DNA from: Paenibacillus dendritiformis
Lineage (GTDB): Bacteria; Bacillota; Bacilli; Paenibacillales; Paenibacillaceae
Length of the DNA: 64,000 bases
NCBI RefSeq assembly: GCF_945605565.1
Contig: NZ_OX216966.1
Location: 3,216,001-3,280,000 of the forward strand
Direction of reading: 5' to 3'
The position numbers and the translations under genes were made by a program. Positions within the stretch are counted from its first letter, which is position 1, and the number at the start of each line of letters is the position of its first letter. Shown in pieces: positions 56,452-64,000 of this stretch. The notes beneath the pieces are model-generated. The model worked only from the letters and a program-made list of their open reading frames with translations. It did no database searches and was not told the DNA's origin.

Positions 56452-57351
56452 GTGATAACGATCAAAAATCCATATGACAAGCAAGGGGTATGGCTGAAAG
56501 GCAGCTTTCATAATCATACGACCAACAGCCAATGCGGCACGCAGCCGCTTGAAGTCGTCTATCAGATGTACGGGCAGTATGATTATTTGGGCATCTCGGA
56601 TCATGATGTCATTACGGCTCATGAAGGAGAGCGGCGCATTCCGACGGTATTCGAAGCGATGGAGGTGAGCAGTCCCGAAGCCCATATGCTGCTTGTCGAG
56701 CCGCCCCGTTCGATAATGGAAGGCTATCATAATACGTTTACGATCGACAACTATCAGCGTTTGTCCGATGCCTGCCTCGCCAATGGCGGAATCAGCGTTT
56801 TGGCGCATCCGAACCGGTATTTCTCGCAATTTTGGCGGTTGGAAGATATGATGAGCCTCACCGGCTATACGGGCATTGAGATTGTGAACGGCGACGGCAA
56901 CCCGGAGTATGACGTGGCCTTCGACAAGTGGGATCAGCTGCTGACGGCGGGCCGCACCGTATGGGGCTTCGGCAATGATGACTTCCATGTGTACGGTCAG
57001 GAGAAGCGCGCCTGGAATATGGTGCTCGCGGAGCGGAATACGAACGATAGCATTTTGGAAGCCGTCAAGGCGGGCAGCTTCTATGTATCTACCGGGTTCG
57101 ATTTCGCCGGGATCCATGCCGAGGACGGTCTGATTACCGTTGATCTGCCTGCGAACGAGAGATTGAATCGAATATATAAATATGTTACGCTGATTGGAAA
57201 AGAAGGCCAAGTATTACATGAAGAAACAGGCCGCCTGAACCGCGTCCAGTACCAATGCAGCGGGGAAGAAGGCTATGTTCGAATCGCGGCATATCTCGAA
57301 GGAGGCTATGGAGCGTTCTCCCAACCTTTATTCGTAGAACAACATGCCTAG
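56452..57351 (+). CDS. PHP-domain protein (predicted phosphoesterase)
   Basis: 299 residues with PHP metal-site pieces: GSFHNHTTNSQCG near residue 20 (HxH), YDYLGISDHDVITAHEG near 45, ISVLAHPNRYFSQFW near 123, and WGFGNDDFHVYGQEK near 180 (Asp/His). The last third is a beta domain. PHP proteins of this group are predicted phosphoesterases. Position between the importer and the regulator suggests action on the imported sugar or its phosphate. Start is GTG 56452; GCGAGG is a weak site. Confidence 0.8.
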   Translation: MITIKNPYDKQGVWLKGSFHNHTTNSQCGTQPLEVVYQMYGQYDYLGISDHDVITAHEGERRIPTVFEAMEVSSPEAHMLLVEPPRSIMEGYHNTFTIDNYQRLSDACLANGGISVLAHPNRYFSQFWRLEDMMSLTGYTGIEIVNGDGNPEYDVAFDKWDQLLTAGRTVWGFGNDDFHVYGQEKRAWNMVLAERNTNDSILEAVKAGSFYVSTGFDFAGIHAEDGLITVDLPANERLNRIYKYVTLIGKEGQVLHEETGRLNRVQYQCSGEEGYVRIAAYLEGGYGAFSQPLFVEQHA

Positions 57352-57394
57352 CAGGAACAATATATATCGTATGGGGTAAAGGAATCGGTGGACT

Positions 57395-58402
57395 ATGGCA
57401 GTGCGAATTAAAGACGTGGCCCGGAAAGCGGGCGTATCGGTTACGACCGTATCGCGAGTGTTGAACAATGAGAAGTATGTAACGGATGAATTGAAGCAAA
57501 AAGTGCTGGCAGCCATTGAGGAGCTCGATTACAGTCCGAATCATATCGCCAGAAGCCTGGTGCGCCAGAAGACGAACTTAATCGGGGTGATCGTGCCCGA
57601 TCTCGCGTCCAGCTTCTACTCGACCATTTTGAGCAGCGTGGAGGAAGAGGCGAGCGAGAACGGCTACAATCTGCTTGTCTGCAATATTATCGAAGATATC
57701 GACAAGGAATTGAAATACTTAAACGTGTTTCAGGAGATGCGGGTCGAAGGCATCATTATTATGCATGAGAAGATCAATAACGAAATCAAGCAATTTTTAG
57801 ATAAATCGAATATTCCTGTCATCTTTTCGAGCGTGAAGCCGGTGAACCGGAAGTTCCATTCCGTAATTATCGACGATTACGAGGCTGCCTATGAAGCGAC
57901 GGAATATTTAATCTCGCTCGGCCACACACGGATTGGGTTCATCGGGGGTGACATGAGGGATATTACGTCCGGTCAAAATCGATACGCCGCGTACCGCAAT
58001 GCGTTATCCACCTATGAGATTCCGATTGTATATGAATATATCAAATTCGGCGATTACAAGCTTCAGAGCGGATATGCCTTGATGGAGGAGCTGCTGCAAT
58101 GCGATCCGATGCCGACGGCGGTGTTCGCCGTCAGCGATGACATGGCGCTGGGCGCGATGAACTGCATCAGTGACCACCAGCTGAAGGTGCCGGAGCATAT
58201 CTCGATTATCGGGTTCGACGGAAGCCCGTTCACGGAGATCATTCGTCCGCGGCTCACTTCGATGGAGCAGCCGATCCAGCGGATGGGCACGGAATCGGTC
58301 AAGGCTTTGCTCCGCCTGATCGCGGAACCGTCCAGTCTGAATCAGGATATCATTTTACCGCATGAGCTTGTCATCCGGGACAGCACCCGAAAGATAAAAT
58401 AA
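57395..58402 (+). CDS. LacI-family transcriptional regulator
   Basis: 335 residues. HTH with VRIKDVARKAGVSVTTVSRV then LNNEKYVTDE at the N-terminus, hinge helix SPNHIARSLVRQKTN, then a periplasmic-binding-protein-like sensor domain with GFIGGDMRDITSGQNR near 195 and IIGFDGSPFTEIIRPRLTS near 270. The three operators of the TGGTAACG type at 52549, 53592 and 58420 (the last 18 bases after its stop) are the probable binding sites. The inducer should be the imported sugar or a product. Confidence 0.92.
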   Translation: MAVRIKDVARKAGVSVTTVSRVLNNEKYVTDELKQKVLAAIEELDYSPNHIARSLVRQKTNLIGVIVPDLASSFYSTILSSVEEEASENGYNLLVCNIIEDIDKELKYLNVFQEMRVEGIIIMHEKINNEIKQFLDKSNIPVIFSSVKPVNRKFHSVIIDDYEAAYEATEYLISLGHTRIGFIGGDMRDITSGQNRYAAYRNALSTYEIPIVYEYIKFGDYKLQSGYALMEELLQCDPMPTAVFAVSDDMALGAMNCISDHQLKVPEHISIIGFDGSPFTEIIRPRLTSMEQPIQRMGTESVKALLRLIAEPSSLNQDIILPHELVIRDSTRKIK

Positions 58403-58419
58403 TTTTTTTTATTCCGTTC

Positions 58420-58433
58420 TGGTAACGATACCA
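58420..58433. promoter_or_regulatory. LacI-type operator O3
   Basis: TGGTAACGATACCA, one base off the perfect palindrome of O2. It lies between the regulator gene and the PfkB kinase gene, so this half of the operon may have its own control. Confidence 0.75.
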
Positions 58434-58467
58434 TATCCAACATGACAACATTCGAAGAGAGGCAGAG

Positions 58468-59415
58468 ATGAGGGGAAGGCTATTGAAAAAATATGACGCA
58501 GTCGTCATTGGAGACGCGAATATCGATCTGGTCGTGGTCGGCTGTCACGAGCTGCCGGCTCCAGGAGAGGAAGTATTCGCCGATCAAATGCAGGTCCATG
58601 TAGGCGGAGGAGCAGCGCTGTTCACCTTGTCCCTGGCGAAGCTGGGATTGAAGCTGGCCTTCAATGGCGTATTGGGAAAAGACGGCGACGGGCGGTATAT
58701 TTTGAACGAGTTCCAGAAGCATGGCGTGGATACGCAATATATCCAACTGAGCGAACGGAATCACACCGGCATATCGATTGCGTTGAATTCGGACAAAGAC
58801 CGCTCGTTCATTACGTATATGGGGACGAACCAAGAACTTGATCTGCGGCAGCTTGATCTGAGAAGCGTCGAGCTGGCAAGGCATGTGCATTTGACCGGAT
58901 ACCGCGGACGCAGCAATCATGACGATTATATGCAGATGGCAGCCAAGCTGAAAGCGATGGGCGTGACGTTGTCCTGCGATGTCGGCTGGGACGATACGGG
59001 CGAGTGGTATGAAGGCATCTATGAATTGATGAAGACGGTGGACATCTTTTTCATGAACGAAGCGGAAGCGATGCACTATACCCGCTGTGCTCGCGAAGCG
59101 GACAGCATCGCGAAGCTAAGGCAGCATTCCTCGCATTTTGTCATCAAGATGAGCTCCAAAGGAGCGATCGCCTGCATTGACGGCCAGGTGACGCGCCGCG
59201 CGGGCTTTCAGGTGAATTCCGTGGACACGACCGGTGCCGGCGACGCTTTCAATGCCGGTTATATGTTCGGTTATTTGGCGGGCAAGCCGGTGAAGGACTG
59301 CTTGCTGTACGGCAATGCGTGCGGCGCTTGCTCCGTTACGAATTATGGAGGAAGCACAGGCATTACGAATATCGATACGCTGGAGCAATTCATCGCGGCC
59401 GCATCGGCCGGGTAA
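58468..59415 (+). CDS. PfkB-family carbohydrate kinase
   Basis: 315 residues. N-terminal YDAVVIGDANIDLVVVGCHE, VHVGGGAALFTLSLAKLGLK near 45 (sugar site) and the C-terminal anion hole VDTTGAGDAFNAGYMFGYLA near 253 with catalytic Asp. It phosphorylates a sugar or sugar-like alcohol. An in-frame TTG at 58483 with AGGGGAAGG upstream is an alternative start. In the operon it would phosphorylate a monosaccharide released by the GH4/GH38 enzymes. Confidence 0.9.
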   Translation: MRGRLLKKYDAVVIGDANIDLVVVGCHELPAPGEEVFADQMQVHVGGGAALFTLSLAKLGLKLAFNGVLGKDGDGRYILNEFQKHGVDTQYIQLSERNHTGISIALNSDKDRSFITYMGTNQELDLRQLDLRSVELARHVHLTGYRGRSNHDDYMQMAAKLKAMGVTLSCDVGWDDTGEWYEGIYELMKTVDIFFMNEAEAMHYTRCAREADSIAKLRQHSSHFVIKMSSKGAIACIDGQVTRRAGFQVNSVDTTGAGDAFNAGYMFGYLAGKPVKDCLLYGNACGACSVTNYGGSTGITNIDTLEQFIAAASAG

Positions 59416-59439
59416 TCCATAGGGCGGGAGGATTTATCT

Positions 59440-60810
59440 ATGAAACTAGCATTAATAGGAGGAGGCGGCGTCCGGGCCGTCTTGTTCACGAAAAGTCTCA
59501 CCTTAAAGGCACAGCAGACCGGGATTACGCAGCTGGTGCTCCATGACACCGACGAGGAGCAGCTGGCGATTATCGGCAAGCTGTGCCGCATCGTCATCGA
59601 GCAGAGCGGCATCGAGCTTCGGCTCGACACGACGATGGATGCCCGCGCGGCGCTGCAAGGAGCGGATTATATCGTCACGACGATCCGCGTCGGGAAGGAG
59701 CAATCGCGGTACATCGATGAGAAGATTGCGCTCGATCGCGGACTGCTCGGGCAGGAGACGACCGGACCGGCCGGCTTCTCCATGGCGCTGCGAACGATTC
59801 CGGTATTGCGGGATTATTGCGAATTAGCGAAGGAGGTTGCGCCGAACGCGTGGATCTTCAACTTCTCGAATCCTTCCGGTCTGGTGACGCAAGCGTTGAG
59901 AAGCTATGGCTATGACCGCGTCGTCGGGATATGCGATACGCCGAGCCATACGAAGCTGCGCATTGCGGAGGCGCTGGGCCTCGATGAACGGAACCTGCGC
60001 ACCGAAGTGTTCGGCCTGAATCATCTGTCCTGGATCAGCAAGCTGATGGTTGAGGGCAAGGATCTGCTGCCCGAATTGAAGAACGATTCGGCCTTCGGAA
60101 ACTCGGTCGAGGAATTGAAAATGTTCGATCCCGATTTGCTGCGGGAGCTGCCTTATTTGCCGAATGAGTATTTATATTATTACTACCATCGCGAAAAATC
60201 GCTCGCGAACATTCAGCAGGCAGCGATGACGCGCGGACAAATGATTGCGCTGAACAATCAGGCGATGCTGGACGAGCTGAAGCGGATGGATATCGACAGC
60301 AATCCGGAGCTGGCCATTCAAACGTATCTGTACTACACGCAAAAGCGGGAAGCGTCCTATATGGCGGCGGAAACGAATTCCGAGGTGAAGGAGATGCTGC
60401 CGATGGAGGAGTTGACGCTTCCCGAGACGCTCGGCTATGCGGGCGTCATGCTTGATTTCGTGGAATCGCTGCAGACCGGATGTGAGAACAATATCGTGCT
60501 GTCGGTACCGAACGAGGGGGCAATCGCCGGCTTCGCGGATGACGATGTTGTCGAGGTGTCGTGCACGATTGACAAGGACGGGGCTCATCCGGTCCGGATC
60601 GGCGCCGTTCCCGAAGATATGCATCTGTTGATGAAATCGGTGAAGCTGTTCGAACGGCTGACGGTGGAGGCGGTCGCGAAGAAATCGCGAAGTCTGGCCG
60701 TGAAAGCGCTATCGGTTCACCCGCTGGTGAATTCCTATTCTCTGGCGAAGGAGCTTGTAGACGATTACTTGGAAGCTTATCGCGATACGTTAGGAGAATG
60801 GAACCAATGA
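59440..60810 (+). CDS. Glycoside hydrolase family 4
   Basis: 456 residues of the NAD- and Mn-dependent GH4 family: MKLALIGGGGVRAVLFTKSL at the N-terminus (NAD site), RVGKEQSRYIDEKIALDRGL near 86, GQETTGPAGFSMALRTIPVL near 105, FNFSNPSGLVTQAL near 143, VVGICDTPSH near 163 (Mn-binding Cys) and VFGLNHLSWISKLMVEGKDL near 190 (Mn-binding His). Relatives are 6-phospho-beta- or alpha-glucosidases and alpha-glucuronidases; which one applies is unclear. It ends in a 4-base overlap with the GH38 gene. Confidence 0.9.
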   Translation: MKLALIGGGGVRAVLFTKSLTLKAQQTGITQLVLHDTDEEQLAIIGKLCRIVIEQSGIELRLDTTMDARAALQGADYIVTTIRVGKEQSRYIDEKIALDRGLLGQETTGPAGFSMALRTIPVLRDYCELAKEVAPNAWIFNFSNPSGLVTQALRSYGYDRVVGICDTPSHTKLRIAEALGLDERNLRTEVFGLNHLSWISKLMVEGKDLLPELKNDSAFGNSVEELKMFDPDLLRELPYLPNEYLYYYYHREKSLANIQQAAMTRGQMIALNNQAMLDELKRMDIDSNPELAIQTYLYYTQKREASYMAAETNSEVKEMLPMEELTLPETLGYAGVMLDFVESLQTGCENNIVLSVPNEGAIAGFADDDVVEVSCTIDKDGAHPVRIGAVPEDMHLLMKSVKLFERLTVEAVAKKSRSLAVKALSVHPLVNSYSLAKELVDDYLEAYRDTLGEWNQ

Positions 60811-63659
60811 ATACGAACGAACTTCATGGCAAGCTGACGGCATTGAAGGAGAGAACTCCCTCGGGTTACTGGGGACAACGAATCGTATCGCAACTGGAGT
60901 ATATGAACCGCGTCTCCCTCGTTCAGGATCGCCAGTGGGACTCGGCCCTGCTCCCTGTCGTTGAATGGCTCCATGCCCGCCTCGATGACGAGGGCGTCAT
61001 CGCGGAGCGGACCGCGCGCGAGGCGGAGAGCATGCTGGCCGCCTGCGGGCCGGCTGCCAAGAGCTATACGCTGCATTGCGCCGCCCATGCGCATCTCGAC
61101 ATGAACTTCCTGTGGGGCTGGGCGGAGACGGTATCCGCGACGCTGAACACGTTCCGCACGATGCTCGATCTGCTGGAAGAGTATCCGGACTACATCTTCT
61201 CTCATTCGCAGGCGGCCGCTTATCAGATCGTGGAGCAATACGATCCCGAGATGCTGGAGGAGATTAAGGCCCGGGTCAAGGAGGGGCGGTGGGAGGTCAC
61301 CGCTTCCACCTGGGTCGAAGCGGACAAGAACATGCCGAACGGCGAGAGTATGGCCAGACAACTGCTGTATGCCAAAACGTATCTGTCCGGCCTGTTCGGT
61401 CTCGATCCGGACAGCCTGCAGATCGATTTCGAGCCGGACACGTTCGGGCACAGCATCCATGTTCCGGAAGCGCTGCATCATGCCGGCGTGAAGTATTACT
61501 ATTATTGCCGGGGCCACAACGATAACGGCCACCCGCTGTTCCGGTGGGAGTCTCCCTCGGGCCGGTCCGTCATCGCCTACAAAGAGCCGCATTGGTATGA
61601 TTCCCGCATCGAGCCGGAGATGGCGCTCACGGTGCCGGAGTTCTGCGCGAAGACGAAGATGACGACGATGCTGAAGGTGTACGGCGTCGGCGATCATGGC
61701 GGCGGACCGACGCGCCGCGACATCGAACGGATATTGGATATGCAGACCTGGCCGATTTTCCCGAAGATCGAGTTTGGAACATACCGCGACTTTTTTGCTT
61801 TGACGGAGCTGGTAGCGGACAGCTTGCCGGTCATTCGCGATGAGCTGAATTTTATATTTACCGGGTGCTATAGCTCGGAATCGAGAATCAAGCTGGCGAA
61901 CCGGGTGTCGGAACGGCTGCTCGGCGAAGCGGAACTGTTCGGCAGCATCGCTTCTTTATATGCACGGGCCCGCTATTTCGGAGAGGAACTCGGGGAGGCC
62001 TGGAAGCAAGCCTGCTTCAATCAATTTCATGATATTTTGCCGGGCTCATGTGTGGTGGAGACGAGAGAACATGCGATGGCTTCGTTCCAGGAGATTATGG
62101 CGACGGCCGGGAGCAAGAAAAGCTACGCTATCCGCAAGCTTGCCGAGCTCATCGATACGTCGGCGCATATTGTCGCCGATGAAGATGTGCGCGAGAGCAT
62201 GTCCGAAGGAGCCGGTCCCGGGGTTGGCGTCCATTTGTTCCGGATGGGGGCGAGCGAGCGCGGCCGCGGAAAGACGCGCATCTTCCATCTGTTCAATTCC
62301 TCCGTCCGCGATCGCGAAGAGCTGACGGACATTGTGATCTGGGATTGGAACGGCCATGTGGACAGCATTCAGTTCCATGACAGCGAAGGGCGGAGCGTTC
62401 CGTTTCAATATATTGACAGAGGCTTCATCGAGCATTGGGGCCATTACTTTTTGCGGGTGCTGCTGAAGGTGAACGTACCCGCCATCGGCTACAGCACGTA
62501 CGTCATGACCGAGAAGGACGGCGATATGAAGCGGTTGTCCGCCAATGATTTTTATTTGGCCGGGCAGAATCTGCCGCCGAATGAGAAGTACGAATTCGTG
62601 CTGGAGAACGAACATATTGCCGTCCGGTTCGATCCGCGGCAATTCACGATCGCTTCGCTGATCGACAAGCGCACGAACCGCGAATATGCCGATCCAGCGG
62701 AACCGGCGGGAGTGTTCCGCTTCGTGGAGGAGGATACGTTCAACGGGGGCGGGAATGCCTGGCTCGTCGGCAGATACCGCCATGTGGAGCCGCTGGTGAA
62801 GTGGACGCTGGACAGTTGCGAGCTTGGCGACCATTTGCTTCGCCAGTCGATTACATTCCGGACGAGCTTCCGGGATTCGACGCTGAAGGCCACCGTGTCG
62901 CTGGATCGCGGCAGCCAGGCCTTGGTGTATAACGTCGAATGCGACTGGCATGAGATCGGAAGCAAGGATGGCTTTACGCCCCAACTGAACTTCTATCTGC
63001 CGGTGCAATATGACTGCAGGTCTTATCAATATGACGTTCCCTTCGGCACGCTGGAGAGAGAGGGCATCGATTTGGACGTGCCGGCCAACAGCTTCGCCGC
63101 GGCCGTTCCGGCGGACAGCGGCATCGATCGCGCGGTCATGCTGCTCGCCGATGCGAAGCATGGCTTCCGGAGCGGCAGCCGCTCGCTGGCGGTCACCCTG
63201 CTGCGCGGCTCCTACAGCCCGGATCCGTACCCGGAGATCGGCAAGCATCAGTTCCGGTTCGCCGTCGGGCTGACCGATTATCACGATACGCAGCAGATGC
63301 TGGAGCAGTCGTATCATTTTCAGCATCCGCTCGAAGCCGTATCCGTCCGCGCCCGCAAGGGGACGCTGCCGCAGACGGGCAGCTTCGTCACGCTGGAGCG
63401 GGGACAGGTGGCGCTGTCTGCGATTAAGATGGCGGAGGGTACCACGGCGAACCGTTGGATCGTGCGCCTGTATGAGACGGACGGCGAACGGACGAGCGTC
63501 ACGCTTGCGTTCGGGCAGCCGGTGAGAAAAGCTTATTTTGTATCGATCGTCGAGCAGCCGAGCGATGGACCGGACATTGCCGTCCACGGCAGCAAAATTA
63601 CATTCGATGTCGGCGCAGCCGCGATGGCGACCGTATGCGTTGAATTCGAGGGGAGATAA
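60807..63659 (+). CDS. Alpha-mannosidase, glycoside hydrolase family 38
   Basis: 950 residues with the GH38 catalytic domain first: HCAAHAHLDMNFLWGW near residue 90 (zinc His/Asp), FSHSQAAAYQIVEQYDPEML near 130, ASTWVEADKNMPNGESMARQ near 165, QIDFEPDTFGHSIHVPEALH near 205 (catalytic Asp of PDTFG), and GDHGGGPTRRDIERI near 297 (zinc His region). The middle helical and C-terminal beta domains complete the fold. ATG 60807 overlaps the GH4 stop (ATGA) and has AGGAGA at ten bases; ATG 60798 has no space for a site. No signal peptide; it should cut alpha-mannosides in the cytosol after import. Confidence 0.93.
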   Translation: MNTNELHGKLTALKERTPSGYWGQRIVSQLEYMNRVSLVQDRQWDSALLPVVEWLHARLDDEGVIAERTAREAESMLAACGPAAKSYTLHCAAHAHLDMNFLWGWAETVSATLNTFRTMLDLLEEYPDYIFSHSQAAAYQIVEQYDPEMLEEIKARVKEGRWEVTASTWVEADKNMPNGESMARQLLYAKTYLSGLFGLDPDSLQIDFEPDTFGHSIHVPEALHHAGVKYYYYCRGHNDNGHPLFRWESPSGRSVIAYKEPHWYDSRIEPEMALTVPEFCAKTKMTTMLKVYGVGDHGGGPTRRDIERILDMQTWPIFPKIEFGTYRDFFALTELVADSLPVIRDELNFIFTGCYSSESRIKLANRVSERLLGEAELFGSIASLYARARYFGEELGEAWKQACFNQFHDILPGSCVVETREHAMASFQEIMATAGSKKSYAIRKLAELIDTSAHIVADEDVRESMSEGAGPGVGVHLFRMGASERGRGKTRIFHLFNSSVRDREELTDIVIWDWNGHVDSIQFHDSEGRSVPFQYIDRGFIEHWGHYFLRVLLKVNVPAIGYSTYVMTEKDGDMKRLSANDFYLAGQNLPPNEKYEFVLENEHIAVRFDPRQFTIASLIDKRTNREYADPAEPAGVFRFVEEDTFNGGGNAWLVGRYRHVEPLVKWTLDSCELGDHLLRQSITFRTSFRDSTLKATVSLDRGSQALVYNVECDWHEIGSKDGFTPQLNFYLPVQYDCRSYQYDVPFGTLEREGIDLDVPANSFAAAVPADSGIDRAVMLLADAKHGFRSGSRSLAVTLLRGSYSPDPYPEIGKHQFRFAVGLTDYHDTQQMLEQSYHFQHPLEAVSVRARKGTLPQTGSFVTLERGQVALSAIKMAEGTTANRWIVRLYETDGERTSVTLAFGQPVRKAYFVSIVEQPSDGPDIAVHGSKITFDVGAAAMATVCVEFEGR

Positions 63660-63663
63660 GGGC

Positions 63664-64000
63664 ATGGCGAACCATTTATCATTTCAGGAAGACGGCACGT
63701 TCAAAATATTGCAATTCACCGACGTTCATATCGGCGATGGCACGGATGGAGCGGAGCAAGATCGGCAGTCCATCGTCTTGATGGAGCGGCTAATCGAGCA
63801 GGAGCAGCCCGATCTTATCGTGTACACGGGAGATCTGTGCTGGAGCCACGGCGTGGACGATCCGAGAAAAGGCCTGCGCCTAGCTATTTCACCCGCCGTG
63901 CGCTCCGGCCTTCCATGGGCTGCCGTGTTCGGCAATCATGACGCGGAAGGAAGCGTAACCCGCGAGCAGTTAATGGACGTGATGCGGGAGAGCGCCACAT
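63664..64000 (+). CDS. Metallophosphoesterase, 3' end outside window
   Basis: The first 112 residues are seen. LQFTDVHIGDG (metal ligands), DLIVYTGDLCWSH and AAVFGNHDAEG are the first three motifs of the calcineurin-like phosphoesterase fold (as in Icc/CpdA-like and fungal DCR2-type proteins). AGGGGAGATAAGGGC precedes ATG 63664, 4 bases after the GH38 stop, so it belongs to the sugar operon. The frame is open to the window edge. Confidence 0.88.
   Translation, partial: MANHLSFQEDGTFKILQFTDVHIGDGTDGAEQDRQSIVLMERLIEQEQPDLIVYTGDLCWSHGVDDPRKGLRLAISPAVRSGLPWAAVFGNHDAEGSVTREQLMDVMRESAT

Overview
The window looks like chromosome of a spore-forming, low-to-moderate GC Bacillota of the Paenibacillus type. 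The first 15 kb keep the order cinA-recA-recX-rny-ymdB-spoVS-...-miaB-ymcA(ricA), which is the Bacillus/Paenibacillus order. spoVS, Gram-positive style LexA and cre boxes, strong Shine-Dalgarno sites with GTG/TTG starts, and an LplB/LplC-type sugar importer agree with this. The species cannot be fixed from the sequence alone.

Layout. 1-15.1 kb: conserved DNA repair / RNA processing / sporulation block, interrupted by a dipeptidase, a 2-oxoacid:ferredoxin oxidoreductase pair (korAB), and a gene-free 2.2 kb stretch (9.9-12.1 kb) filled by two adjacent tandem-repeat arrays. 15.1-24.8 kb: fatty-acid and NAD salvage genes (etfA beside a wrecked etfB, acyl-CoA dehydrogenase, acyl-CoA ligase, thioesterase, nicotinamidase-like hydrolase, pncB, SMP-30-like lactonase). 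24.8-30 kb: acetyltransferases, a nitrilase-family amidohydrolase, a P1-family peptidase and L-lactate dehydrogenase. 30-33.8 kb: copper homeostasis (csoR, copZ, copA) with two matching CsoR-type operators. 34-37 kb: cobalamin riboswitch and metE. 37-47 kb: accessory metabolism, with two pseudogenes (alpha/beta hydrolase, AraC/GH39-like) and a 19-cysteine copper-storage-like protein. 47-50 kb: guanine-type riboswitch with xpt-pbuX, then a DegV protein. 52.4-64 kb: a sugar-utilisation operon (ABC permease, lipoprotein, permease, PHP protein, LacI regulator, PfkB kinase, GH4, GH38 alpha-mannosidase, metallophosphoesterase) with a sigma-A promoter, a cre site and three LacI-type operators; it runs off the right edge.

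Most notable non-genic content: (1) a ~107-bp x 9.5 array directly followed by a 39-42-bp x ~22 array, sharing a core motif in opposite orientation and echoed at 52.3 kb; (2) a ~320-bp dispersed element present twice in inverted orientation (24.9 and 46.2 kb), each time starting with a terminator just 3' of a gene. Starts were chosen by ribosome-binding site, promoter position and family length; percent identities were judged by eye, not computed.
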